A program made the translations under genes and the position numbers. The notes under the pieces were generated by a model. That model did not search any database and was not told the DNA's origin. It saw only the letters and a list, made by a program, of their open reading frames with translations. Shown here piece after piece: positions 35,347 to 44,965 of a DNA stretch of 64,000 bases. Positions within the stretch are counted from its first letter, which is position 1. Each line of letters starts with the position of its first letter. The stretch comes from Halocatena marina (lineage in GTDB: Archaea; Halobacteriota; Halobacteria; Halobacteriales; Haloarculaceae): positions 3,286,001-3,350,000 of the forward strand of contig NZ_JALLPK010000001.1 in the NCBI RefSeq assembly GCF_023276375.1, in the 5' to 3' direction.

Positions 35347-35673
35347 ATGGGAAGTGGCAATCGCGTTGAAGAGCTCGAAACACGCGTTCGAGAGTTAGAA
35401 GCGACAGTCACTGGATTGACAGACGAACTACTCGAATGCAAACAGCGTCTTGGTGAACTGGAAGAACACGTCGATGACAACATCAGCGGCGAAACAGCAG
35501 CCGCTACATCTTCGGCATCATCTTCATCTTCAACTTCATCGTCATCTCCGTCGTCATCGTCACCGTCGTATCGGCCGTTCTCGGAAGAAGACGACAGTGA
35601 TAACACCCACGAGGACGAATCGGAGGAGAACACGAATACGGATCTCACGGGCGACGAGATCATCGTCGCATAA
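35347..35673 (+). CDS. DUF7518 family coiled-coil protein, first gene of smc operon
   Basis: This 108-residue protein has an N-terminal leucine-zipper-like coiled coil (NRVEELETRVRELEATVTGL... to about residue 45). A nearly pure Ser tract follows, and then an acidic tail ending DEIIVA. Proteins of this pattern, which I know as DUF7518, regularly precede smc in haloarchaea. A role with SMC is inferred from conserved position. The Ser tract is encoded by a TCA/TCT/TCG repeat-like DNA stretch (35508-35570), which may vary in length. The ATG at 35347 is preferred over the GTG at 35341. It ends 42 bp before smc. Confidence 0.75.
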   Translation: MGSGNRVEELETRVRELEATVTGLTDELLECKQRLGELEEHVDDNISGETAAATSSASSSSSTSSSSPSSSSPSYRPFSEEDDSDNTHEDESEENTNTDLTGDEIIVA

Positions 35674-35715
35674 GCCGGGACCGTCGGGTGGAACCCCGAA
35701 ATCACAACACCACCG

Positions 35716-38700
35716 ATGCACATCAAAGAACTCGTCCTGGATAATTTCAAGAGCTTCGGACGCAAGACGCGAATTCCCTTCTACGAGAACTTCACGACCA
35801 TTAGCGGTCCTAACGGGTCGGGGAAATCGAATATCATCGATTCGGTTCTATTCGCACTTGGACTAGCGCGCACGTCCGGAATCCGTGCAGAGAAGCTCAC
35901 AGATCTCATCTACAATCCAGACGACGACGGTACGACAGTGACGGGCGAACGTGAGGCACAGGTCGAAGTCATTCTCGACAACAGCGATGGTGAGATCTCG
36001 CGCTCGCAGGTCGTCAGTGCTGCGGGCACCGACAATGTCGGTGACACCGAAGAGATCAACGTCAAGCGCCGGGTCAAGCAGACTGAGGAAAACTACTACT
36101 CTTACTACTACCTCAACGGCCGCTCCGTCAACCTGTCAGACATTCAAGATCTCCTCTCGCAAGTCGGCGTCACGCCTGAGGGGTACAACGTCGTCATGCA
36201 GGGCGACGTAACCGAGATTATCAACATGACCCCGCACGCCCGCCGCCAGATCATCGATGAGATCGCAGGCGTCGCGGAGTTCGATGCTCGAAAAGAGGAT
36301 GCACTAGAAGAGCTGGCGGTAGTCCGAGAGCGGGTCGACGAAGCCGATCTTCGGATCGAAGAGAAACAAGAACGGCAGGACCAACTCGAAGACGAGCGAA
36401 CGACTGCGCTCCGGTATCAAGAGCTCAAAGACGAAAAGAGCGAGTACGAGGGCTATCTCAAAGCTGCAGAGCTCGAAGACAAGCGTGCGCGTCTCGAAAC
36501 GACACAACAACGGATAGACGAGGCAGAGGAGACGCTCGAAGAGCGCCAACGCGCGCTCGAAGAACGCCAGCAGACAGTTACCCGGCTCGAAGAAGATCTC
36601 GCAGACCTAAACGCCGAAATCGAACGCACGGGCGAGGACGAGCAGTTGCGCGTCAAACACGAAATTGAGGAGATCAAGGGTGAAATCGCCCGGCAGGAGG
36701 ACGCCATCGAAAGCGCCAAAGAGCGCATTGAGGAAGCAGAGCAAAAGCGCAGCCAAGCGTTTGTGAAAATCGATCGCAAGCAGGAGACGGTCGATGATCT
36801 CGCCGCGAAAATCAAGAACGGAAAAGTCGAAAAATCCTCGCTTAAAGCCGAAATTCAACAGAAAGAATCGGAACTCTCCGAGGTCGAACGCGAGATCGAG
36901 GCAGTCGACACGGAATACGACCAACTGAAAAACGATCTCGCTGACGCGAGAGACCGGCTCGAAACGGCGAAATCTGAGAAAAACGATAGCCAGCGCGAGC
37001 AGGATCGGCTGCTCGATGAGGCTCGTCGGCGATCGAACGAACAGCGCGAACTTCAGTCCGACATCGAGGCGTTAAGAGAGGAGATTCCAGAGCTTGAGGC
37101 CAAACGCGCCGACGTCGTGGCAGAACTCGAAGCCGCCAAAGAAAACAAATCGACCATACAGTCGGCGGTAAACGATCTCCGGGACGAAAAATACGCGTAT
37201 CAGGACGAACTCGACGAGATCGACGACGAGCTAAACGCGGCACAGCAGGAGTACGCAGAACTCGAAGCGAAAGCAGGAGAGAGTGGCGATAGCTCGTATG
37301 GCCGGGCGGTTTCGACGATCCTCAACAGCGGACTCGATGGAATTCATGGGACAGTCGGTCAGCTGGGAAGTGTTGCGGGTCGCTATGCAACAGCCTGTGA
37401 AACTGCCGCCGGCGGACGGCTCGCACACGTCGTCGTCGATGACGACGGTATCGGTCAGCGTTGTATCGATCACCTGAAATCGCGCAACGCGGGACGAGCG
37501 ACGTTTCTTCCCATCTCACAGATGCAGCGGCGCTCAGTTCCAAGCTGTCCGGATCACGACGGAGTGGTCGATTTCGCGTACAACCTCGTCGAGTTCGATC
37601 GTCGCTACGCAGGAGTGTTCTCCTACGTGCTCGGTGATACCCTCGTTGTTGAGGACCTCGAAACTGCACGCGAACTGATGGGCGAGTTCCGCCTCGTCAC
37701 GCTGTCCGGTGATCTCGTCGAGAAAAGCGGTGCGATGACCGGCGGCTCGAAAAAAGGGACGCGCTATTCGTTTTCGTCCAGTACGGGCCGTCTTGAACAG
37801 GTCGCAGAGCGCATTACCGAACTCGAAGACCAACGACAGTCGGTTCGTGAAGAACTTCGCGCGGTCGAATCGCGGCTGGACGACGCCCGAGAGCGACAAT
37901 CGAACGCGACCGATCAAGTGCGTGATATCCAGAACGAGATTGAAGGAATCGACGAGCGCATTGAAACGATCCAAGAACGCATCGAGGAGAAGAAAAACGC
38001 GCTCTCTGAAATCGAGGCAGAACGCGAAGACGTTGGCGAACGTATGGAAGCGATCGACGAGAAAATCGCTGAAAAAGAGGCAACCGTCGAGGAGATCGAA
38101 GCCGAAATCGACGATCTCGAAGCTGAGCTTCGGTCCTCGGAAGTCGCAGAACTCACAGAGCAGGCTGAAGCTCTCCGCGAGACGATCGCTGACCTCGAAG
38201 ACGAAACGAGAGAAATCGACGATGAGCTGAACGAACTACAGCTGGAAAAACAGTACGCCGAGGAAGCCATCGATTCACTCGAACAGGAGATCGAAACGGC
38301 CCAAGAGCGCAAGACAAAGGCGAACGAACGCATCGAAACGCTGAAGAGCGAAATCGAAGAGAACGAAGTTCGGTTGGCGGACAAACGCGAGCAAGTGGCC
38401 GATCTCGAAGCCGAGCTTGCCGAACTCAAAGAGGAACGAACGGAGCTAAAAGAGACGCTCGGTGAAGCGCGTACGGCATACGAGCAGACAAAAGAGCAAG
38501 TCGATGAGACCGAAAGCCGACTCGAGTCGCTCCGTCAGACCGCAGAACGACTCGATTGGGAAATTGACGAGCTATCGGCGCAGGTCGGCGCGTACGACCC
38601 CGAAGAAATACCCGACCACGACGAACTCGAACGCGAGATAGAACGGTTAGAACAAGAGATGGAGTCGTTAGAGCCGGTCAATATGCTCGCTATCGACGAG

Positions 38701-39279
38701 TACGATCGTGTTTCGGAGGAGCTCGCTGAACTCGAAGAGAAACGCGAAACGCTCCTCGAAGAGCGCAACGGTATCGAGACACGCATCGAGGAGTTCGAGG
38801 CGAAGAAGAAGGCGACGTTCATGGACGCCTACGAAGGTATCAACAGACAGTTCGAAGACATATTCGCTCGGCTGTCCGACGGCTCGGGGACACTGTTCCT
38901 CGAAGATGAAGCAGACCCGTTCGAAGGCGGTCTGACGATGAAAGCACAGCCGGGTGATAAGCCGGTACAGCGGCTCGCGGCGATGTCAGGCGGTGAGAAA
39001 TCGTTGACAGCACTCGCCTTCATTTTCGCCATCCAACGGTACAATCCCGCGCCATTCTACGCGCTCGATGAGGTCGATGCATTCCTCGATGCGGCAAACG
39101 CTGACGCCGTCGGTGAACTCATCGATGAACTTGCTGGCAATGCGCAGTTCGTCGTCGTCTCACACCGGTCAGCGCTGCTCGAACGCTCCGAACGAGCCAT
39201 CGGCGTCACCATGCAACAGAACAACATCAGTGCAGTAACGGGAATCGACTTGAGCACGGAGGTACCTGCAGATGACTGA
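35716..39279 (+). CDS. smc: Chromosome segregation protein SMC
   Basis: This 1187-residue ATPase compacts and separates chromosomes as the core of an archaeal condensin. Walker A is GPNGSGKS at 31-38. Long heptad-rich coiled coils flank a hinge at about residues 535-660, which includes GLDGIHGTVGQLGSVAGRY and ends near GAMTGGSKKG. The ABC signature LAAMSGGEKSL is near 1090 and Walker B FYALDEVDAFLD near 1115. The coiled coils are extremely rich in Glu and Arg. It is followed by scpA with an 8-bp overlap, showing translational coupling. Confidence 0.98.
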   Translation: MHIKELVLDNFKSFGRKTRIPFYENFTTISGPNGSGKSNIIDSVLFALGLARTSGIRAEKLTDLIYNPDDDGTTVTGEREAQVEVILDNSDGEISRSQVVSAAGTDNVGDTEEINVKRRVKQTEENYYSYYYLNGRSVNLSDIQDLLSQVGVTPEGYNVVMQGDVTEIINMTPHARRQIIDEIAGVAEFDARKEDALEELAVVRERVDEADLRIEEKQERQDQLEDERTTALRYQELKDEKSEYEGYLKAAELEDKRARLETTQQRIDEAEETLEERQRALEERQQTVTRLEEDLADLNAEIERTGEDEQLRVKHEIEEIKGEIARQEDAIESAKERIEEAEQKRSQAFVKIDRKQETVDDLAAKIKNGKVEKSSLKAEIQQKESELSEVEREIEAVDTEYDQLKNDLADARDRLETAKSEKNDSQREQDRLLDEARRRSNEQRELQSDIEALREEIPELEAKRADVVAELEAAKENKSTIQSAVNDLRDEKYAYQDELDEIDDELNAAQQEYAELEAKAGESGDSSYGRAVSTILNSGLDGIHGTVGQLGSVAGRYATACETAAGGRLAHVVVDDDGIGQRCIDHLKSRNAGRATFLPISQMQRRSVPSCPDHDGVVDFAYNLVEFDRRYAGVFSYVLGDTLVVEDLETARELMGEFRLVTLSGDLVEKSGAMTGGSKKGTRYSFSSSTGRLEQVAERITELEDQRQSVREELRAVESRLDDARERQSNATDQVRDIQNEIEGIDERIETIQERIEEKKNALSEIEAEREDVGERMEAIDEKIAEKEATVEEIEAEIDDLEAELRSSEVAELTEQAEALRETIADLEDETREIDDELNELQLEKQYAEEAIDSLEQEIETAQERKTKANERIETLKSEIEENEVRLADKREQVADLEAELAELKEERTELKETLGEARTAYEQTKEQVDETESRLESLRQTAERLDWEIDELSAQVGAYDPEEIPDHDELEREIERLEQEMESLEPVNMLAIDEYDRVSEELAELEEKRETLLEERNGIETRIEEFEAKKKATFMDAYEGINRQFEDIFARLSDGSGTLFLEDEADPFEGGLTMKAQPGDKPVQRLAAMSGGEKSLTALAFIFAIQRYNPAPFYALDEVDAFLDAANADAVGELIDELAGNAQFVVVSHRSALLERSERAIGVTMQQNNISAVTGIDLSTEVPADD

Positions 39280-40153
39280 ACACGTCGGTGGTATCATCAC
39301 CAAGACAACGGAGACGGATAGAACAGAAGCTGGAACGGACGAAGATGACAGTGATGATCGAGCCGACAGCGATGCAGGGGAGGTCGAACCAGTCGAACTA
39401 CTCGTCCAGCTCGCAGAGCGCGGGGAGATCGAACCGTGGGATATCGACATTGTTGAGGTCACTGACACGTTTCTTTCTGCGCTCGATGAGGCAGATCTCC
39501 GTGCCGGGGGGCGGGCACTGTTCTACGCGAGTGTCCTTCTGCGGATGAAAAGCGATGCTCTCGACGAGCCAGACGAAGAAGAAGCAGAAGAGTGGGAGGA
39601 TCCTGCGTGGAACGCTCCAGCTGAGGGCGTGCCGGATGATTCGAGTCCGTTCGACGCACTCGAACAGGAGATGGAGCGACGACTTGACCGCAAGCGCGCC
39701 CGCGGAGTGCCGCGTACCCTCGACGAGCTCGTGCGAGAACTCCGCGAGCGCGAGCGTGGATCGCGTTGGAAAGAGTCGCGTACATACAACACCAGTGATT
39801 CTCCACGCGGGTTCACGCGCGGGACACAGACACTCGATTACCGGTCTGGCGACGACCTCCGGATGGATGACGAGCCGACAGAGACCGATGTCACTGGCAC
39901 AACGCATGGCGAGGACATTGAGACGACGATTCAGGACGTCTATCAGGCGCTCCGGAAACAGTACGACCGCGGTCGTGACGAGGTGCTGTACGCTGAGATC
40001 GAGGCTGCGGGGGGCTCACGAGTGGAAACGTTCCTTGCACTCCTCTTTCTTGCCCACCGTGGACAGATCCAACTCCAACAGGATGAGCTGTTTTCCGATC
40101 TCTGGATTCAAAACCCAGCCACGCGAGCAGCAGAAGAGGCTATCGCAGACTAA
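39272..40153 (+). CDS. scpA: Segregation and condensation protein A (ScpA)
   Basis: This 293-residue kleisin bridges the SMC heads. An acidic, variable N-terminus to about residue 33 precedes the conserved block VEPVELLVQLAERGEIEPWDIDIVEVTDTFLSAL, and a C-terminal winged helix begins about residue 215 (VYQALRKQYDRGRDEVLYAEI, ending LLFLAHRGQIQLQQDELFSDLWI). The middle is a low-complexity acidic and Arg-rich linker. It overlaps smc by 8 bp. No scpB is found next to it. Confidence 0.93.
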   Translation: MTEHVGGIITKTTETDRTEAGTDEDDSDDRADSDAGEVEPVELLVQLAERGEIEPWDIDIVEVTDTFLSALDEADLRAGGRALFYASVLLRMKSDALDEPDEEEAEEWEDPAWNAPAEGVPDDSSPFDALEQEMERRLDRKRARGVPRTLDELVRELRERERGSRWKESRTYNTSDSPRGFTRGTQTLDYRSGDDLRMDDEPTETDVTGTTHGEDIETTIQDVYQALRKQYDRGRDEVLYAEIEAAGGSRVETFLALLFLAHRGQIQLQQDELFSDLWIQNPATRAAEEAIAD

Positions 40154-40230
40154 TATTCGGATACACAAATTATAATTGCTCGTGCTAAACCTCCGAAAGA
40201 TTTATGTGAGATTAATTCCCATGATAGATT

Positions 40231-40335
40231 ATGACACCCGACCGAATCAGAGAGCGGTTGGAAGAAACGGAGGGGCGTGTCGATCCACAGGAATTGGCGA
40301 AAGCACTCATGTACGTCCGTGAGGGTAGAAAGTAA
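40231..40335 (+). CDS. Possible 34-residue small protein
   Basis: A short frame encodes MTPDRIRERLEETEGRVDPQ followed by ELAKALMYVREGRK, an amphipathic helical sequence with typical haloarchaeal composition. AT-rich sequence with a TTTATGTGAG element lies 25-30 bp upstream of the ATG, so a leaderless transcript is plausible. It lies 77 bp after scpA. Family not recognised. The gap from 40154 to 40435 contains nothing else that I see. Confidence 0.45.
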   Translation: MTPDRIRERLEETEGRVDPQELAKALMYVREGRK

Positions 40336-40435
40336 CTACCTCACCCGGTAGTTATCAGATTGTGTTGTTCCTCAGTGGTTCAGTGTCAGCTTTTCTTCGC
40401 GCATCGAGATAGTTTCAAGAAAAAGATGAGAAAAA

Positions 40436-41284
40436 CTACAGATACTCTCCCGCGAGCAGATCGATGCGCTCTCTCGTTTCGTCTGGAATCGCGTCACTCG
40501 GTGTGTTGATCGCTCCTTCAAGTGTCTGCCCGCAGTCACAGTCGCGTTCGTCTGGGAGGGTCTCGATCGCGCGCTCGATGAGCTGTTTGATCGATTGTTC
40601 GTTTGCGGCGGCGTTTCCAAGCACTTCTTCGAGAGTGACTTCGGCGTCTTGCTTCCAGACATCGTAGTCGGTGACGCCGGTAACGGTCGCATAACACAGT
40701 TCAGCCTCGCGTGCGAGCTTCGCTTCCGGGATGGCCGTCATGCCAATAACGTCCCAGTTGTTGGCGCGATAGAACTCGCTCTCAGCGCGAGTCGAAAACT
40801 GTGGTCCTTCGATACAAACGTAAGTTCCCTCATCAACGACGGTCGCATCGGTCGCGTCCGCACACGCGGCAAGATGTGATGCCACGTGTGGACAGTACGG
40901 CTCCGCAAAACTCGTGTGAGCGACGACACCGCCTTCGAAAAACGAGGAGCAGCGGTGGCTCGTTCGATCGAACACTTGGTCGGGAATGACGAGTGTCTGT
41001 GGTGGAAGATCCTCGCGGAGGCTCCCAACAGCGTTACTGGAAAGAATGCGCTCAACGCCGATCTGCTTTAACGCGTGGATGTTTGCGCGGTACGGAACCT
41101 CAGTCGGCGAGTACTGGTGGTTCCGTCCGTGACGCGGAAGGAACGCGATCTCCGTGCCCGCCAGCGTTCCGATCGTGATTGGAGCGCTCGGTTCGCCATA
41201 GGGTGTCTCTACCCGCTCCTCGCGGACGTCCTCAATGTCGAGCGACTCGTAAATACCACTCCCACCGATGAATCCGACGGTCAT
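40436..41284 (-). CDS. mtnP: S-methyl-5'-thioadenosine phosphorylase
   Basis: This 282-residue purine nucleoside phosphorylase family enzyme splits methylthioadenosine from polyamine or SAM metabolism into adenine and methylthioribose-1-phosphate. Diagnostic segments are MTVGFIGGSGIYESL, FLPRHGRNHQYSPTEVPYRANI, a phosphate-binding SSNAVGSL, YVCIEGPQFSTRAES and NVIGMTAIPEAKLAREAE-like residues (here DVIGMTAIPEAK). The length is standard for the MTAP branch. Substrate preference between MTA and other purine nucleosides is set by few residues, so PNP activity is possible. Confidence 0.93.
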   Translation of the reverse strand: MTVGFIGGSGIYESLDIEDVREERVETPYGEPSAPITIGTLAGTEIAFLPRHGRNHQYSPTEVPYRANIHALKQIGVERILSSNAVGSLREDLPPQTLVIPDQVFDRTSHRCSSFFEGGVVAHTSFAEPYCPHVASHLAACADATDATVVDEGTYVCIEGPQFSTRAESEFYRANNWDVIGMTAIPEAKLAREAELCYATVTGVTDYDVWKQDAEVTLEEVLGNAAANEQSIKQLIERAIETLPDERDCDCGQTLEGAINTPSDAIPDETRERIDLLAGEYL

Positions 41285-41372
41285 ACCATTGCTCTAGGTG
41301 GGCCGACAATAACGGTACCGGGAAGCGATCGAGGACGAAACAAGAACGGCCGAAATCGGATGCCTCGCTCCG

Positions 41373-42065
41373 TTACTCCAACAACCGCCACGCACCGGTA
41401 TCGTGTTCGATGAGGTCACGACGCTCCATCTCGTGAAGCACTTCCCCCAACCGGTTGGGCTGTGCGATCTCCATCTCAATTCGGTCGATCTGGTGGTACT
41501 CGCTGAGGTAGTGGCGGATATCATGGCGAGTGAAGGTCTCCTGATCAGCCTCATCCATGACACCGCTGGTGAGATCAATCATATCCTCGATGAAGTTCCA
41601 TGGATAGATGACCCACGCCCACTCTTCGAGTCGTTCGCCGACGAAATCAGGTTCGAATTCGCTCGTACCGAGCAACTGGAGCGTTCCGGTACGGACTTCG
41701 CCAGGATCGCGTTCGGTGACGTATTCGTGGGCACGGCGAATCGATCCGCCCGTATCGGCGATATCATCGATGATGAGCACATCCTTACCATCGACGCTCC
41801 CCTCGGGCATCGGATACCGAACTTGTGGCTCGCCGGTCTTCTGGGCGGTCCCAACGTAGTGTTCCATCTTGAGACTCGCGAGGTCGTCCAATCCAAGGAA
41901 ATCACAGAGACACCGTCCGGCGAACCAACCACCGCGCGCCAACGCAACGATGACATCAGGCTCGAAATCCGCCGTCGTGACCTGCTGTGAGACGTCACGA
42001 CAGAGACTGTAGATGTAATCCCAAGTAGTGAGTGTACATTTGAAGTCGTCGGGGAGATCACTCAT
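41373..42065 (-). CDS. Phosphoribosyltransferase with C-terminal helical extension
   Basis: The 230-residue protein has a type I PRTase core. The pyrophosphate loop is VIVALARGGWFAGR (about 38-51) and the PRPP motif is DVLIIDDIADTGGS (about 95-108). The hood resembles purine (hypoxanthine/xanthine-guanine) PRTases. Residues 150-230 add a helical, winged-helix-like domain (HDIRHYLSEYHQIDRIEMEIAQPNRLGEVLHEMERRDLIEHDTG) uncommon in simple salvage enzymes, which may be regulatory. It is upstream of mtnP on the same strand (88 bp), joining purine salvage functions. Confidence 0.85.
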   Translation of the reverse strand: MSDLPDDFKCTLTTWDYIYSLCRDVSQQVTTADFEPDVIVALARGGWFAGRCLCDFLGLDDLASLKMEHYVGTAQKTGEPQVRYPMPEGSVDGKDVLIIDDIADTGGSIRRAHEYVTERDPGEVRTGTLQLLGTSEFEPDFVGERLEEWAWVIYPWNFIEDMIDLTSGVMDEADQETFTRHDIRHYLSEYHQIDRIEMEIAQPNRLGEVLHEMERRDLIEHDTGAWRLLE

Positions 42066-42526
42066 GTTAATTCTCCCTCACCACGCAGAACGGATAAGAA
42101 TTATCAGAACCGTCCGACCATCAGAACACACCGCACAGATCGTTCGATCCCGCTCAATAAGCAGAAACACGAACACGAGTTCAAGCACTCCACTCCCCAA
42201 AGTTGAAGAAGCAGTCTATCTGCTCGGTCGTTTCCAGTAGGATGTGTATTACTGTCTACCAACGACAGACCAACAGTCAGTAACTCACGAGTGCTCATGA
42301 GGAGTGCTGGAAAAAATATAGTCGATAGTGATTCGTACTAATACGGTTGTATTGCGGTGGTTTGCCTCTTATTACGCCACTCTATCGATGAATTTCACCT
42401 GTTACGAATATCCGTAAACTGTCCGTACATCACCGCTATGTACAATACATAACCCATTTTCGAGTTAATTATTCTTGCGTCGGTCGGAAGGTTCTTTATT
42501 GGCCTTGTCGACCTTTCGAATACGCA
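42066..42526. other. 461-bp intergenic region; ppsA promoter at its right end
   Basis: This gap lies between the divergent phosphoribosyltransferase and ppsA genes and holds no convincing gene. TTTATT at 42495-42500 lies 27-32 nt before the ppsA ATG, suitable as a TATA box for a leaderless transcript. A small inverted repeat (GATAA/TTATC near 42091-42103) lies close to the other gene's start. Confidence 0.45.
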
Positions 42527-44827
42527 ATGGCTGTACTCTGGCTGGATACTATCGGGTCCGACGACCTCGATTCCGTCGGCGGGAAAGGGGCGTCGCTCGG
42601 CGAACTCACGGGAGCAGGACTTCCAGTTCCATCGGGGTTCGTGGTAACGGCAGGTACGTACCGGTCGTTCATCGAGCAGGCGGGTATCGATGACGAGTTG
42701 TTCGAGGCAGTCGATATCGATCCGGACGACTCGTCCGCGCTCGCCGACGCCGAGCAAGCTGCCGAGGACCTCATCCTCGATACGGAGCTTCCGGATGACA
42801 TCGCAGATGGCATCCTCGACGCGTACGACGAGGTGGGAGACGGCGAGGCGTTTGTTGCCGTCCGCTCTTCGGCGACAGCGGAGGACTTGCCGGATGCGAG
42901 TTTCGCTGGACAACAGGAGACGTTCCTAAACATCACGCGTGAGGATCTGCTCGATCGGGTGAAACGATGCTGGGCATCGTTGTTCACCAAACGGGCAATC
43001 TACTACCGCGAGGAACAGGGCTTCGATCACGATCGGGTGGATATCGCTGTCGTCGTCCAGCAGATGGTCGACGCAGAGAAGAGTGGCGTCATGTTCACGA
43101 GCCACCCATCGACTGGTGAGGACCAGATCATTATCGAGGCTGCGTGGGGACTCGGTGAGGCTGTCGTTTCTGGCTCCGTCTCACCTGACAACTACGTCGT
43201 CGATCCCGCAACTGCCGAAGCGACCACCGTCACCGTCGCCGACAAGAAGGTGATGCACGTCAAAGACACGGAGACGGGCAAAACCGTAGAACGAGACGTA
43301 CCCGACGAGAAACGAAATGTTCGTGTTCTAACCGACGACGAGATTGCCCGTCTCGTCGAGCTTGGAAGACGGGTCGAAGATCATTACGGCACACCACAAG
43401 ACGTTGAATGGGCAACTATTGACGGTGAAGTGTTCATGCTCCAATCGCGGCCGATCACGACTATCAAAGAGCAGAGCACAGATGCCTCGTCTGCTCGAAC
43501 AGCAGAAGCGACGGACGGAAGCGGTCTCGAACAGGAACGACGCGGCAGCGAAGACGTTCTTCTGAAGGGTCTTGGAGCGAGTCCCGGTGTTGCATCTGGT
43601 CCAGTTCGCATCGTGACGAAACTCGATCAGCTCGACAAAGTCGGTGAGGGCGACATCATCATCACCGAGATGACGACGCCAGACATGGTCCCGGCGATGA
43701 AGCGGGCCGCGGGCATCGTGACCGACGAGGGCGGAATGACATCACACGCGGCGATCGTTTCGAGAGAACTCGGCGTCCCTGCTGTCGTCGGCTCTGGGGG
43801 TGCAACCACACAACTGTCAGACGGACAGGTCATCACGATCGACGGCGATAAGGGGACCATTCGAGAAGGATCGACCGAAGGCGCAGAAGAACGAGAACCG
43901 TACGAGGACGTCAGGCCACAGAGTCCCGTCAAACCGATGACGGCGACAGAGGTCAAGGTGAACGTCTCTATCCCAGAAGCGGCTCACCGTGCGGCTGTCA
44001 CCGGTGCCGATGGGGTCGGATTGCTCCGATTGGAGCACATGATCCTCTCGACGAACAAGACGCCAGATCGATACATTCGAGACCACGGCGCTGATGAATA
44101 CATCGAGGAAATCGTGAGCGGCGTTCGTGGCGTGGCGGATGAGTTCTATCCGCGTCCAGTACGTGTTCGCTCGCTCGATGCCCCGACAGATGAGTTCCGA
44201 CAACTGGAGGGCGGTGAAGACGAGCCAAACGAACACAACCCGATGCTCGGGTACCGCGGCATCCGCCGGAGCTTAGATCAGATCGGCGTCTTCAAACACG
44301 AACTCGAAGCGTTCCGACGACTCTTCGAGATGGGGTATGACAACGTCGAGATCATGTTCCCGCTTGTAAACGATGTCGAGGATGTGTATCAGGCGAAGTC
44401 GCTCATGGAGGAGGTCGGTATCGATCCCCAGAAACGCACGTGGGGTGTGATGATCGAAACGCCAGCGAGCGCGCTCTGTGTTGATGAGATGGCCGACGCC
44501 GGGATCTCGTTTGCCTCCTTTGGAACGAACGATCTCACACAGTACACGCTGGCGGTCGACCGGAACAACGAGAACGTCGCCAACAGGTTCGACGAACTCC
44601 ACCCAGCAGTATTGAAACTCATCGGCAACACCATCAAAGCGTGCCGCGAGAACGACATCGATACGAGTATCTGTGGACAAGCCGGGTCGAAGCCACAGAT
44701 GGTCCGCTATCTCGTTAACGAGGGCGTTAGCTCAATCAGCGCAAACATCGACGCAGTTCGTGATGTCCAACACGAAGTCAAACGCGTCGAACAGAAACTC
44801 CTGCTCGAAGCCGTTCGACAGGAATAA
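42527..44827 (+). CDS. ppsA: Phosphoenolpyruvate synthase
   Basis: This 766-residue enzyme makes PEP from pyruvate and ATP for gluconeogenesis. The N-terminal ATP-grasp domain begins MAVLWLDTIGSDDLDSVGGKGASLGEL and includes FAVRSSATAEDLP-type residues near 112-122. The swivelling phosphohistidine domain is DEGGMTSHAAIVSRELG with the catalytic H407. The C-terminal PEP/pyruvate barrel includes EIMFPLVNDVEDV and the catalytic-Cys region CGQAGSKPQ near residue 716. Length and order are standard. A leaderless promoter is visible. Confidence 0.97.
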   Translation: MAVLWLDTIGSDDLDSVGGKGASLGELTGAGLPVPSGFVVTAGTYRSFIEQAGIDDELFEAVDIDPDDSSALADAEQAAEDLILDTELPDDIADGILDAYDEVGDGEAFVAVRSSATAEDLPDASFAGQQETFLNITREDLLDRVKRCWASLFTKRAIYYREEQGFDHDRVDIAVVVQQMVDAEKSGVMFTSHPSTGEDQIIIEAAWGLGEAVVSGSVSPDNYVVDPATAEATTVTVADKKVMHVKDTETGKTVERDVPDEKRNVRVLTDDEIARLVELGRRVEDHYGTPQDVEWATIDGEVFMLQSRPITTIKEQSTDASSARTAEATDGSGLEQERRGSEDVLLKGLGASPGVASGPVRIVTKLDQLDKVGEGDIIITEMTTPDMVPAMKRAAGIVTDEGGMTSHAAIVSRELGVPAVVGSGGATTQLSDGQVITIDGDKGTIREGSTEGAEEREPYEDVRPQSPVKPMTATEVKVNVSIPEAAHRAAVTGADGVGLLRLEHMILSTNKTPDRYIRDHGADEYIEEIVSGVRGVADEFYPRPVRVRSLDAPTDEFRQLEGGEDEPNEHNPMLGYRGIRRSLDQIGVFKHELEAFRRLFEMGYDNVEIMFPLVNDVEDVYQAKSLMEEVGIDPQKRTWGVMIETPASALCVDEMADAGISFASFGTNDLTQYTLAVDRNNENVANRFDELHPAVLKLIGNTIKACRENDIDTSICGQAGSKPQMVRYLVNEGVSSISANIDAVRDVQHEVKRVEQKLLLEAVRQE

Positions 44828-44965
44828 CTGGATCTATTCTGACAATTGAGGTAGCGGGATTCGACGGCTGAATCTTCTTTTAATTTGCTTTCTGTTTTAG
44901 TTCCGTGTAAATGCTACACAGCCTCATTGCAGCGTTATTACAATAGAGGTGTGATACCACATCGT

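Noticed and set aside
35112..35765. Ser-rich open frame opposite the DUF7518 gene
   Set aside because: Mirror of the acidic/serine repeat; crosses the smc start and has no haloarchaeal composition.
42280..42310. Small repeat CTCACGAG/CTCATGAG near the middle of the phosphoribosyltransferase-ppsA gap
   Set aside because: Short and imperfect, with no position relative to a promoter that suggests function.
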